Of a DNA stretch of 64,000 bases, positions 9,179 to 17,954 are shown one piece after another. The DNA comes from CAVQFD01 sp963724695. Its GTDB lineage: Bacteria > Acidobacteriota > Vicinamibacteria > Vicinamibacterales > CAVVIG01. A model generated the notes under the pieces. That model was not told where the DNA came from and did no database searches. It saw only the letters and a list, made by a program, of their open reading frames with translations. The position numbers and the translations under genes were made by a program. Location of the stretch: positions 124,001-188,000 of the forward strand of contig CAVRVW010000006.1 in NCBI GenBank assembly GCA_963724695.1, read 5' to 3'. Each line of letters starts with the position of its first letter. Positions within the stretch are counted from its first letter, which is position 1.

Positions 9179-9985
9179 TCACTTGAAGTCGCGTCGCGAG
9201 AAGACCAGGGACGCCACGACGAGAAGCGCTCCCACGTAGAGCACCGCGTAGGCGGTCGTCATCGCCATGTACTCGAGCGTGACCGGTTGCGCGTGCACCA
9301 CCGAGGCACGGACGTCGAAGGGCGCGAGGTTGGGCAGCACCCAGTAGAGCCCCTGCGCCAGCCACGCCGCCGCCGGCGACTCCACGACCTGGTTGAAGTT
9401 CCTGAGATCCGCGCTGAAGCGGCCGGCGATGAACAGGCCGAACGTAAAGGCCGCAGACAGGAGCGGTGTGGAGAACGTGGAGAAGAAGAGCGCGATCGCC
9501 GTCACCAGCGCCAGCTCGACGAAGGTGAGGAACACCGCCTTGAGCATGGCCGGATCGAGCGCGGGCGCCTCCCAGGCGAGCGCGGCCGAGGGCCCCGCGA
9601 CCCAGGCCATGTACGCGAGCACGGCGTAGAGAGCGGTCGCCATGATGGTGAGGTTCACGAAGAGCGTCAGCACGAGCCCGGCATACTTCCCGAGCACGAT
9701 CTGGTAGCGCTCGACCGGCTTGGCCACGAGGCTGTTGATGCTCCGCCGCTCGACTTCCTTCGACACGAGCTGGATCCCGATGAAGACGGCGATGAACAAG
9801 CCGAAGATGGACGTCGCCGCAAGACCGAGGTCCTTGATGATCTTCACGTCCTGGCCGGCAGTGAGCTGCCCGATCAGGTACGACGCCCCCATGAGCAGCA
9901 CCGCGAAGAGCACGAGGTTGTAGAGCACCTTGTCGCGCACCGACTCGCGGAACACGTTGAGTGCGATGAGCGCCGTGGACCTCAC
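9179..9985 (-). CDS. ABC transporter permease (ABC-2 type)
   Basis: 268 residues from a GTG at 9985 overlapping the ATPase stop (GTGA). At least six hydrophobic segments (for example LVLFAVLLMGASYLIGQL, AATSIFGLFIAVFIGIQLV, ATALYAVLAYMAWVAG). The short cytoplasmic stretch VSKEVERRSINSLVAKPVER with conserved Lys/Arg is typical of ABC-2/NosY-like permeases. It is the membrane half of an exporter with the ATPase encoded just upstream. The substrate cannot be told from sequence. Confidence 0.85.
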   Translation of the reverse strand: MRSTALIALNVFRESVRDKVLYNLVLFAVLLMGASYLIGQLTAGQDVKIIKDLGLAATSIFGLFIAVFIGIQLVSKEVERRSINSLVAKPVERYQIVLGKYAGLVLTLFVNLTIMATALYAVLAYMAWVAGPSAALAWEAPALDPAMLKAVFLTFVELALVTAIALFFSTFSTPLLSAAFTFGLFIAGRFSADLRNFNQVVESPAAAWLAQGLYWVLPNLAPFDVRASVVHAQPVTLEYMAMTTAYAVLYVGALLVVASLVFSRRDFK

Positions 9986-10969
9986 CGCTGTACTCCACCT
10001 GAAGCCACGGGCCCGAGCCCGCGGTCGCGCGCCAGCACGTCGGCGCTCGTGACCTGCTGGACGAAGTAGTCCTCCAGCGTGTCCCTGATGGGATTGAGCG
10101 ACACGAGCGTGGCGCCCGCGGCGGCGAGATCGGCGAGGACCCGGTCGGGAGGCGGGTCGACGGCGAGCTCGACGTGGTAGCGGCCCTCGCTGATGCGCAC
10201 AACGCTTCGGGCCCGCGCTTCGAGCGATCGCGCCAGCGCGTCGTCGACTCCGGCCGCCACGAGGTCCCATCCGCGAATCTGGAACGCCAGGATGTCCGAG
10301 AGCCGACCCGTCGTCACAAGGCGGCCGCGGGCCAGGATGGCCACGCGGCTGCAGAGCGCCTCCGCGTCGCTCAGCACGTGCGAGCTGAAGAAGACCGTGC
10401 ACCCCCGGTCACGCAGGCGCAGGATGAGCGAACGGACGTCCCGGCGCCCGAGCGGGTCGAGGCCCGACATCGGCTCGTCGAAGACGATGAGCTCGGGGTC
10501 GTTGATGAGCGCCTGGGCGATGCCGACGCGCTGCAACATCCCCTTCGAGAACTTGCGGAGCTGCAGCCGGCGTTCGCCCGCGATGCCGACTTCATCGAGC
10601 AGCCGGCTGGCACGCGCGCGGCGGTCGGCGGCGCGGTACCCGAACAGCCCGGCGAAGTACTCGAGAAGCTCCTCTGCCGTCAGGTAGTCGTAGAAATACG
10701 GGTTCTCGGGCAGGTATCCGATGCGGTGCCTGACGGCGAGGTCGCCGAGCGGACGTGCCGAGCAGCTCCGCACGGCCCGAGGTCGGGAACACGAGCTGCA
10801 TCAGCAGCTTGATTGTGGTGGTCTTGCCGGCGCCGTTGGGGCCCAGGAACCCGAAGACTTCGCCCGGCTGCACCTCGAGCGTCAGGTGGTCCAGCGCACG
10901 GTAGGGTCGCTTCTTCCAGAATCCGACCGCGAAGTCCTTGGTGAGGTCGAAGGTGGCCAGCGCGTGCAT
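9982..10969 (-). CDS. ABC transporter ATP-binding protein (frameshifted)
   Basis: The start is the ATG at 10969. The first frame has Walker A GPNGAGKTTT and runs to GRAELLG; the second frame continues with PLGDLAVRHRIGYLPENP, signature-like KFSKGMLQRVGIAQAL, Walker B LIVFDEP, D-loop SGLDP and switch FSSHVLSDAEALC. Removing one base near 10755 joins them into about 328 residues, a normal length for an ABC-2 ATPase. The C-terminal extension (about 80 residues) is common in NosF/CcmA-like subunits. It is coupled to the permease by a GTGA overlap. I infer a sequencing insertion rather than a dead gene. Confidence 0.85.
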
Positions 10970-11005
10970 GGTCAGCGGGCGGCGCCCGGCGTGAGGCGCG
11001 GAGGT

Positions 11006-12223
11006 TTACTGCGACACGACTCGCTTGAGCTCATAAGCAATGGCCTGGTCGAACAGCGCCGCCGGCAGTGCGCCCTCGATCTTCACGCCATTGATGAAGA
11101 AGGTGGGCGTCGAGCGGACGCCGAGCTGGCGGCCATAGGCAATATCGGCTTTGACCTGTTCGAGCGTTATCGGGTACCGCTCGTCGAAGTTGGCGACCTG
11201 CGCCAGCTGCCGGACCTGCTGCCGGACGGCCTGGGGTGTCATGGCTGGCTGATTCGAGTACAGCCACTCCTCGAGCGGGCCGGCCAGCTTCTTCTCCCGG
11301 GCCAGCCGGACCGCGACGGCCGCCTCGCACGCCGCGGCGTGGAGAGTCGTCGACACATTCGAGTTGCACTCGGACTCGAGCGGAAAATCCTTCATCACGA
11401 GGCGGACGGCCCCCGGCTGCGAGGCCTCGTACTTGGCGAGCACGCCCTGATAGTCCTTGTGAGACTGCGCGCAGGCCGGGCACTGGTAATCGTTGAACTT
11501 CACCACGAGCACCTTCGCCCCCTCGGTCGGCACGACGAGAGGCACTCGCAGCTGCGCGTTGTACCACTGTTCGAACTGCGCGTTCTGCTGCGCCTCTGCT
11601 TCTGCCGGCGTCACGGCGGCAGCGGCCTCCCCTCGCCCGGCCACAAGGGAACCCGTCTCGCGGGGGAAGAACGCCACGGCGGTCGCGGCCCCGCCGACAA
11701 ACAGCGCCGCCAGCGCGAGAGCGATCGGACTGGCCAGAAGCGCCTTCAGATCCGACGAGAGACGACGAGGAAGGGACAGCATAGGAATGGAAGTGGCGGC
11801 ACCCGCGACCAAGAAGAGCCCGATGACGGCGGCGTACGTCGTCAGGCACACCAGGCAGACCTGGTTCAGGACAGCAAAGGAGGCGTAGCCGAGATAGATG
11901 ACGACCGAGAGCCCGACCGTCGAGGCGGCGAAGAGATACCCAGCCACGCTCTCCTTGACCGCCTCAGAGGCCGTCAGGCCCGCCAGCGCGAGGAGCGTGG
12001 CAAAGGCGAAGAAGATGGCGCCAAAGATCGCGACCGGCACGCCTGCGACACTGCCGAAGCGGCTCGAGTAGACCTGGCTGCAGCTGACCGTCGCGCTGAC
12101 GTCGCAGAAGCTCAGATAACCCGGGTCGGCGAGGAGCTGGTAATGGGTGTAGGTGGCGGTGGCGGAGGCGCCCAAGCCGACGAGCGCGAAGAGCAGGGCC
12201 AGCCGGGCGGTCGTAGCGCTCAT
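11006..12223 (-). CDS. VKOR-DsbA fusion: quinone-linked disulfide bond-forming protein
   Basis: 405 residues. The N-terminal half is a vitamin K epoxide reductase-type membrane domain: loop cysteines C40 and C48, and the quinone-proximal CLVC at C123/C126 in a helix. After another membrane helix (about 165-186) comes a periplasmic DsbA-like thioredoxin domain with active site CPAC (C248/C251) in KFNDYQCPACAQSH and the cis-proline region GVRSTPTFFING. The fusion moves electrons from substrate thiols via CPAC to VKOR and quinone, replacing a DsbA/DsbB pair. It lies downstream of the pilin gene; pilins and secreted proteins are plausible clients. A terminator separates it from the pilin, so it probably has its own promoter. 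Confidence 0.93.
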   Translation of the reverse strand: MSATTARLALLFALVGLGASATATYTHYQLLADPGYLSFCDVSATVSCSQVYSSRFGSVAGVPVAIFGAIFFAFATLLALAGLTASEAVKESVAGYLFAASTVGLSVVIYLGYASFAVLNQVCLVCLTTYAAVIGLFLVAGAATSIPMLSLPRRLSSDLKALLASPIALALAALFVGGAATAVAFFPRETGSLVAGRGEAAAAVTPAEAEAQQNAQFEQWYNAQLRVPLVVPTEGAKVLVVKFNDYQCPACAQSHKDYQGVLAKYEASQPGAVRLVMKDFPLESECNSNVSTTLHAAACEAAVAVRLAREKKLAGPLEEWLYSNQPAMTPQAVRQQVRQLAQVANFDERYPITLEQVKADIAYGRQLGVRSTPTFFINGVKIEGALPAALFDQAIAYELKRVVSQ

Positions 12224-12271
12224 GGTCTCCGCTGTTGTAACTGGCGGGATAGCGGGGCGTCAAGCGTCGGC

Positions 12272-12315
12272 GCCAAAAAGAAAACGGGGTGCCCGGCAAG
12301 CCGGGCACCCCGTTT
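12272..12315 (-). terminator. Rho-independent terminator of the pilin gene
   Basis: Perfect 15-base stem (12282-12296 with 12301-12315), loop of 4 bases, then on the minus strand TTTTCTTTTT. It starts 20 bases after the pilin stop and is the strongest terminator in the window, fitting a highly expressed single-gene transcript. Confidence 0.93.
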
Positions 12316-12334
12316 GTGACTGTCGGACGTGTTG

Positions 12335-12871
12335 TTAGTTGAGCGGGTAGGTGGAAGCGTCCACCGCGGCCGCGTCGAACGTCGCGCCCGTGTTGTCGAA
12401 GAACAGCGTCGAGCGCTGGTCCGTGCCGAACGAACGCTGACCCGTCGAGCCAACCTGCACCGGGGTCGCCTCGGCGAAGTAGGACGCCAGAGCATCGGCA
12501 CCGCTGCCGTTGCAGGTGTCCGCGGCAGCCATAATCACGTCGGTGACCAGGCCGTCGCCGAGGTTGACCTCGTAGCCGCTCTTGGTGACGCCGTTGACCG
12601 CGAGGTCAGGGCTGATGAAGCCGGCCGAGCTGCCCGAGGGCGCCAGGGCGAGGTCCGCGAGGTCGGTGGCGTATCCGCCGCCGCCGCAGCTCGAGGAGTA
12701 GGTCGACTGCGCGGAATTGATCGCGCGGAGCGAACCGATTGCCGAAGCCTCGTTACCCGACATACGGGCGCGAAGCAGGCCGGGAACCGCAATCGCGGCG
12801 ATGATGCCGATGATCGCCACAACGATCAGCAGCTCGATGAGGGTGAAACCTTTGGCGTCGCGCATCTTCAT
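12335..12871 (-). CDS. pilA: Major type IVa pilin PilA
   Basis: 178 residues from the ATG at 12871, chosen because AAGGAG lies 6 bases upstream (12878-12883). Short leader MKMRDAKG, then the canonical N-terminal helix FTLIELLIVVAIIGIIAAIA with Phe+1 and Glu+5. The globular domain has two cysteines (around SSSCGGGG and DTCNGSG) but no C-terminal disulfide loop in the Pseudomonas style. It is monocistronic: its own sigma-54 promoter upstream and a strong terminator downstream. This is the pilus subunit that PilB/PilT polymerise and retract. Confidence 0.92.
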   Translation of the reverse strand: MKMRDAKGFTLIELLIVVAIIGIIAAIAVPGLLRARMSGNEASAIGSLRAINSAQSTYSSSCGGGGYATDLADLALAPSGSSAGFISPDLAVNGVTKSGYEVNLGDGLVTDVIMAAADTCNGSGADALASYFAEATPVQVGSTGQRSFGTDQRSTLFFDNTGATFDAAAVDASTYPLN

Positions 12872-12947
12872 TTCAGACTCCTTAGAAACTCTATTACTGG
12901 TTATGGTTCGCGCCCATCTCATGCGGACGCCAGCTGTCCCCTACTAG

Positions 12948-12963
12948 AGCAACCGCAGTGCCA
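12948..12963 (-). promoter_or_regulatory. Sigma-54 promoter (-24/-12) of pilA
   Basis: Read on the minus strand: TGGCAC-TGCGG-TTGCT, matching the sigma-54 consensus in both the GG and GC elements and in spacing. The predicted start point lies about 65 bases before the pilA ATG. PilR, a GAFTGA-type activator, is encoded 4 kb away. This is the pattern known for pilA in Pseudomonas and Myxococcus. Confidence 0.88.
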
Positions 12964-13070
12964 AACCTCAACCAGTGCCGGTCGCCATTGTTAACCTTCT
13001 AGTCTGCAGATACTTAGACGCCTGACGTCTTGAAAGGGTCTGGCGGCAGAACGCGTCAGGCCCGGCCAAA

Positions 13071-13085
13071 TGACAATTAATGTCA
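13071..13085. promoter_or_regulatory. Inverted repeat upstream of the pilA promoter
   Basis: TGACA-ATTAA-TGTCA, perfect 5-base arms, about 108 bases upstream of the -24 element, a normal distance for an enhancer used by a sigma-54 activator. A near-identical site lies before pilB at 23819. It overlaps no gene (the sulfatase-fold gene ends at 13106). A further TGTCA half-site follows at about 13104. PilR is a possible binder, unproven. Confidence 0.6.
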
Positions 13086-13105
13086 CTATTTGCCGACGAT
13101 TTATG

Positions 13106-14971
13106 TCAAGGGCGGTCCCGGCCGCCGGCTGTCGAAGCTGGGGCAGCGGCCTTGAAGCCGGCCTTGCCCAGCACTTCCATGATGGCCGCCCTGGCTGAAG
13201 ACTCGCCCAGCATCGAGGACCCCGGCCGCGTATGGCCCGGGACCCGTCCGGAGGTAAGGGTTCCCGTCGCCAGCCGCAGATCGAACCACCGGTCCCCGTC
13301 GACCACCATGGCGGCCGCCGCCCCATAGTTGGGGGGCCCACTATCAAGGAGGAGCCTCAAGCCGGCCGGGCCTTCCCTGCGCAGAATTTCCGACACCCCG
13401 AAGATACGACGATCCGGAATGCCGGACGGGTCGAGAAGGGAAACGCCGTCCATCCACGCCGGCACCGTCGATCCAAGGTACCGCAGCACCGTGGGTGCGA
13501 CATCGGCGAGCTGGACGTTCTGCGATACCTGACCGCGGGGCGATCCGCCCGGGAACCGCATGATGAGCGGGACGCGCACGGTCGATTTCCACTGAGACCC
13601 GTGATCGGAGCTGATCACGACGATCGTGCGGTCGAGCCGGCCCGAGCGTTCGAGCGCCTCGAAGAGACGCCTCACGTGTCCGTCCGACTCGCGAATCTGG
13701 CTGTCCCTGGCGTCGACCCCGGGCTCTCCGCCGGCGAAGTGGCGTACCGCCGGAAAGTACTCGCAGCAGTGGGTGTCGAGCATGTGGAGGTGCACGAACC
13801 ACGGTTCGGCGGCCTGGGGCACATAGCGTTCGAGCGTGTCCACACGGCGTTCGTCGCGCCACTGCGGCACCACCTGGCGGCCCTCCACGGCGGCGAACGC
13901 GTCGGCAACGGGCGGCATCCCGAACAATCGCCCGAGCCGCTCGTCGAGGCGTTCGGCGACGGCGCCGCGAAACACGTCTGTCTCGTCCACAGCCGGCTCG
14001 CCCGCACGAACCTCCAGCAGGTTCTGCCAGCGATAGTTCGCCGCATCGAAGCCCATGAGGTTCACGTCTTCGGCGTCGGCGTAGTGACGCATCCCGATTT
14101 GCAGCGTGCTGTAGCCCATGCCTTTCAAGAGCATGGGCAGCGTGCGTCGGGCTTCCTCGCCCTGGAGCACCGTCGGCGGGAAGGTGACCTTCGTCTGAAA
14201 CGGCAGCCGCCCCGTCAACAGCGAGACCAGCGATCCGTGGGTCCGCGTGGCGTTCGAGAACGCGTTCTCGAAAAACAGTGTCTCGTCTTTCACGGTCTCG
14301 AGAAACGGTGTGGTCTGCCGCTCGTAGCCGTACGCGGACAGAAATGTTGCATCGAGGCCGTCGATGCCGACGAGCAGGATGTTCGGCCGTTCGGGCGGCG
14401 CTCCTGGCGCGCCGGCGCCTGGTGGCAGGCTGACGCCGGGCTGCTGTGGCGGGGTCACGATTGCCGCGGTCAGCGGAGGGCTCGCCAGCACGAGCGCGGC
14501 CCCGATGGCCCAGGGCACCGCGCGGCGTGCGAGGAGCGCCCGGCCCAGCCAGCCGAAGAGCGTCCATCCGGCGATCGCGATCATCGTGGGCAAAAGTCCG
14601 GCGTACGCGATGCGCAACCATTCGCCAGCGGTCAGGATGCCGAAGCCGAAGACGGTGTAGGTGAAGTTGTCGGCAAGGACCAGCAGGAGCACCCCGCCCA
14701 CCAGGGACGCCGGGATCACGGCGACCGCGCGCAGGCGCGGGTACCCGACAAACGCGACCAGGCTCGCGCCGGCCTGCACCGCGAGGAGCGGCAGGACCAG
14801 CGGCCGCGGCGATCGCAGCAGGACCAGCAGCTGCTCGCCGAGGGGCAGCCCCGCCGTGGGGGATGGCTTGGTCACGAAGAACAGCCACTCGAAGAACAAG
14901 TACACGACGGCCGCGCCAGGCGCGAGCGGCAGGCTGGCGATCATCCAGCGCCAGGCATCGCGGTGCCTCAC
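13106..14971 (-). CDS. Membrane-anchored sulfatase-fold hydrolase/transferase
   Basis: 621 residues from a GTG at 14971 that overlaps the methyltransferase stop (GTGA). Five or more membrane segments fill residues 10-170; the extracytoplasmic domain opens with NILLVGIDGLDATFLSAYGY and has SSDHGSQW near the metal site. The nucleophile region reads TRTHGSLVSLLTGRLP, so a Thr/Ser sits where sulfatases carry the formylglycine Cys and the C-x-P-S-R motif is missing. That favours a phosphatase- or phosphotransferase-type activity (as in LtaS/EptA relatives) over a true sulfatase. It belongs to a three-gene set with the methyltransferase and a small membrane protein. Confidence 0.8.
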   Translation of the reverse strand: MRHRDAWRWMIASLPLAPGAAVVYLFFEWLFFVTKPSPTAGLPLGEQLLVLLRSPRPLVLPLLAVQAGASLVAFVGYPRLRAVAVIPASLVGGVLLLVLADNFTYTVFGFGILTAGEWLRIAYAGLLPTMIAIAGWTLFGWLGRALLARRAVPWAIGAALVLASPPLTAAIVTPPQQPGVSLPPGAGAPGAPPERPNILLVGIDGLDATFLSAYGYERQTTPFLETVKDETLFFENAFSNATRTHGSLVSLLTGRLPFQTKVTFPPTVLQGEEARRTLPMLLKGMGYSTLQIGMRHYADAEDVNLMGFDAANYRWQNLLEVRAGEPAVDETDVFRGAVAERLDERLGRLFGMPPVADAFAAVEGRQVVPQWRDERRVDTLERYVPQAAEPWFVHLHMLDTHCCEYFPAVRHFAGGEPGVDARDSQIRESDGHVRRLFEALERSGRLDRTIVVISSDHGSQWKSTVRVPLIMRFPGGSPRGQVSQNVQLADVAPTVLRYLGSTVPAWMDGVSLLDPSGIPDRRIFGVSEILRREGPAGLRLLLDSGPPNYGAAAAMVVDGDRWFDLRLATGTLTSGRVPGHTRPGSSMLGESSARAAIMEVLGKAGFKAAAPASTAGGRDRP

Positions 14972-16365
14972 GCGGCGCCCGCCTTTCCACGCATCAAGTA
15001 CAGCCGCCGTTCGGACTCGGCAATCTGGACCGTCTCCAGGACGTCGAAGCGGCTGGCAAACGCCCGCTCGAAGGCCTCTTGCGTGTACCGATCGTCGAGC
15101 CGTGGCATCCGCGACAGCATCGACACGACCTGGGAATCGGTCCTCGGCACGAACTCGACAGCCAGCGCCCGGCCGGCGCGATGGAAGAACTCGGCCACCA
15201 GGTCGAACGGCACCTGGTTGGCGAGCGCCAGGTGGTGCACGAGACCGAGTGCGAGCACGAGATCGGCAGGGCCGCGATCGATGAGCGACAGCCGCTCTTC
15301 GTGATTCCAGCCGATGCGGCCGCTCGGGTTGGCCAGATCGATGACGATCGGCAGGACGCGCGCCTCGCGTCGCTCGCGGCAATCGAGATAGTGACGCTCG
15401 ACCGCGGCCTGGTCTCCGTCGGCGGCGATCGTGTAGGCGCCGGCGGCGGCAGCAATGCGGCTGAAGGCGCCCGTGTTGGCGCCAAGATCCCAGACGGTCT
15501 CCGGCCGCACTCGCGCGATCAGGCGTTCGACCAGGCGGGCCTTGTCGGCCATGGCGGCGGCGGTGTAGTTGGTCTGACCGTAGTACTCGACCCACGTCGT
15601 GCCGCGGGCGTCGTAGGTCAGCCCCTGCACGGCGGACTCGAGGTGCTGCACGAGGCCGAGCATGGCGCTTCGGGTGAAGGCGCGCGGCGCCTGCCGGTCG
15701 AGCGCGCGCGAGCCGTGACGGCCCTGGGCCCGAGCGTGCAGGTGCACGTGTACCAGCAGCGACGGCGCGAGCCGCGACGAGAACGGCAGCAGGTCGGCCA
15801 CGAGATCGAGCGGGACCCCGTCGATGAACACCCGCGACAGGGCGCCGAGCCGCGGGTCGGCGCGGCTCATCAGCGCGAGCGGACCCAGGAAGTGCTGGCA
15901 GAACTGCCGGTACGCCGTCCAGGGCGTCCCCTCCTCCCAGATGTCGAACGACAGGGTATCGATCAGGATCGGCGAGGCGCCCAGGAACTGGATGTTGTAC
16001 GCGCTCGCATCTTTCAGGACCATGCCGCGTTCGACCGCGTGTCGTTGCACGCGCAGCGTCGTCAACGCCGCGGCCTTGAGCTGGCTGAACGCCCACTCGA
16101 ACGGATACGAGATGAACGGAATCCGCTCGGGCTCGAGGACGCGGTACACGTCGGCGCGTTCGTCGGCAGCCAGCTCGCGATGCGGGATCAGGAGGCCTTC
16201 CGCCGCCAGCGTGTCGTACAGCCCGGAGGAGCGCAGCCGTTCGTACTGTTCGGCGTACGAACGATTGACCTGTCGGAAAATGCGGCCGTCGCGGCGGAAG
16301 ACGTGCCCGCTCGGATCCCGAAACGATCCGGAAACCGGACCGGCCGGCTCAGCGGCCGTCGGCAT
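14968..16365 (-). CDS. Class I SAM-dependent methyltransferase
   Basis: 465 residues from the ATG at 16365 (MPTAAEPAGPVSG). An N-terminal domain of about 250 residues of unknown role (for example VLKDASAYNIQFLGASPILI) precedes a Rossmann methyltransferase fold: motif I ETVWDLGANTGAFS, an acidic strand end IAADGD and motif IV-like PADLVLALGLVHHLAL. I see no membrane helix. The start overlaps the preceding small gene by 17 bases. The NoeA-like layout suggests modification of a surface glycan or lipid, but the substrate is inferred from the sulfatase-fold neighbour only. Confidence 0.8.
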   Translation of the reverse strand: MPTAAEPAGPVSGSFRDPSGHVFRRDGRIFRQVNRSYAEQYERLRSSGLYDTLAAEGLLIPHRELAADERADVYRVLEPERIPFISYPFEWAFSQLKAAALTTLRVQRHAVERGMVLKDASAYNIQFLGASPILIDTLSFDIWEEGTPWTAYRQFCQHFLGPLALMSRADPRLGALSRVFIDGVPLDLVADLLPFSSRLAPSLLVHVHLHARAQGRHGSRALDRQAPRAFTRSAMLGLVQHLESAVQGLTYDARGTTWVEYYGQTNYTAAAMADKARLVERLIARVRPETVWDLGANTGAFSRIAAAAGAYTIAADGDQAAVERHYLDCRERREARVLPIVIDLANPSGRIGWNHEERLSLIDRGPADLVLALGLVHHLALANQVPFDLVAEFFHRAGRALAVEFVPRTDSQVVSMLSRMPRLDDRYTQEAFERAFASRFDVLETVQIAESERRLYLMRGKAGAA

Positions 16366-16519
16366 CCGCACGCCCGTCCTGCCGCGCGAACAGGCCCTTG
16401 ATCTGCAGCCAGAAGCGCCTGACCACGTAGCCTGCGCCGAGCATGCCGGCCAGAGCCATCTGCAGGAGGTAGCTGCCGGTCCCCGGGTCAACGTAAGCGA
16501 ACAGGATTTGGTCAGGCAT
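16349..16519 (-). CDS. Small membrane protein with DPGTGS motif
   Basis: 56 residues, too short for most gene finders. It reads MPDQILFAYVDPGTGSYLLQ, then a hydrophobic helix (MALAGMLGAGYVV) and a positive tail (RRFWLQIKGLFARQDGR). The DPGTGS-plus-helix pattern recurs in tiny proteins found next to sulfatase-fold and methyltransferase genes in other bacteria, to my recollection. It starts 16 bases from the pilR stop and overlaps the methyltransferase start. A helper subunit of the membrane enzyme is a guess. Confidence 0.72.
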   Translation of the reverse strand: MPDQILFAYVDPGTGSYLLQMALAGMLGAGYVVRRFWLQIKGLFARQDGRADADGR

Positions 16520-16534
16520 GGTGGTTGGTACCCT

Positions 16535-17954
16535 TTATCGGAGGTTGTACTTCTTCACGTAGTAGCGGAACGACCGGAAGCTCATCCCGAGAAGCTCGGC
16601 CGCCTTGACCTGCACGCCGCCCGAACGCTGCAGCGCCTGTGCGATGTAGACCCGCTCGATCTCCTTGACGTGGGCTTCGAGATCGAACCCGCCGTCGGGC
16701 AGCGCGTCCGGCGCGGCGTTCCCGTTCTTCTGCACGGCGCCACGCACGCTGGGCGGAAGACTGTCCGGCAGCACGGTCGGCGTGCCCTCGAGCGCCACCG
16801 CGCGCTCGATGACGTTCTCGAGCTCGCGGATGTTGCCGGGCCAGTCGTACTGCTGGAGGAGGCTCATCGCTTCGTGGGACAGGGCGGTAATCGACTTCCC
16901 CATCTGCTCCGCGTACTTCGCGAGGAAATGCTCGGCGAGCAGCGGGATGTCCTCGCGGCGTTCGCGGAGGGGCGGGAGGACGATCGGGATGACGTTGATG
17001 CGGTAGTACAGATCTTCGCGGAAACGGCCGTCGGCAATGGCCTTGGCGAGGTCCTGGTTCGTCGCGGTGATGACCCGGATGTCGGCCGCCAGCTCCTCGA
17101 GGCCGCCAACCCGGCGGAACCGCCGCTCCTGAAGCACCCGCAGCAGCTTGACCTGCATGACCGGGCTCATCTCGCCGATTTCGTCGAGGAAGATCGTGCC
17201 CTTCTCGGCGACTTCGAGCAGCCCCTTCTTGTTGGTCTCCGCTCCGGTGAACGCACCGCGCATGTGGCCGAAGAGCTCGGACTCGAGCAGCGCCTCCGGC
17301 ATGGCCCCGCAGTTGAGCGCCACGAGCGGGCGGTCGCGCCGGAGCGAGTGGAAGTGAATGGCCTGGGCCACGAGGCCCTTTCCGGTGCCGGACTCGCCCG
17401 TCAGCAGGATCGTGCTGTTGGTCCTGGCGACGGTCTCGATCATCTTGAACACCTCGAGCATCGCCTCGCTTCGGCCGATGATGTTCGCGAACTGATGCGA
17501 GAGCCCGAGCGTGCGCTTGAGCAGCACGTTCTCCTGGCGGAGCTGGCGGTTGTCGATCTTCTCCCGGACCTTCATGCGGAGCAGATCCACGTCGAAGGGC
17601 TTGCTCAAGTAGTCGCACGCGCCCGAGCCGCATGGCTTCGACGGCCGACTCGGTCGAGGCGAACGCCGTGACCATGATCCCCAGGATGTCCTGGTCGATC
17701 TTCTTGGCTGCGCGGAGCACGTCCACGCCGCTCAGGTCCGGCATCTTGATGTCCGAGATCAGCAGATCGACGGGCTCCCGCTCGAGCGTCTCGATGGCCG
17801 TCCGGCCGTTCTCGGCGAGCAGGACCTCGTAGCCCTCGCGCCGCAGCACGATCGCCAGCAGCTCGCGCATGGACCGCTCATCGTCCACGACGAGGATCCG
17901 TGGCGGCCGGCGCGCCGTGGTCTCGACTGGTTCTTCCGTCTGGGCCGTCTTCAT
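16535..17954 (-). CDS. pilR: Sigma-54-dependent response regulator PilR (frameshifted)
   Basis: The ATG at 17954 opens a receiver domain (RILVVDDERSMRELL, phosphoacceptor D in LLISDIKMPDLSG, GIMVTAFAS). The frame changes near 17620, where one extra C in a CCC run separates EAMRLG from the expected CDYLSKPFDVDLLRMKV. The second frame carries the AAA+ domain: Walker A GESGTGKG, the sigma-54 contact loop ELFGHMRGAFTGA, Walker B TIFLDEIGEM, the R finger region FREDLYYRINV, and a Fis-type HTH at the end (VKAAELLGMSFRSFRYYVKK). About 472 residues. It should activate pilA at 12.95 kb. Coupled to pilS by overlap. Confidence 0.92.
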
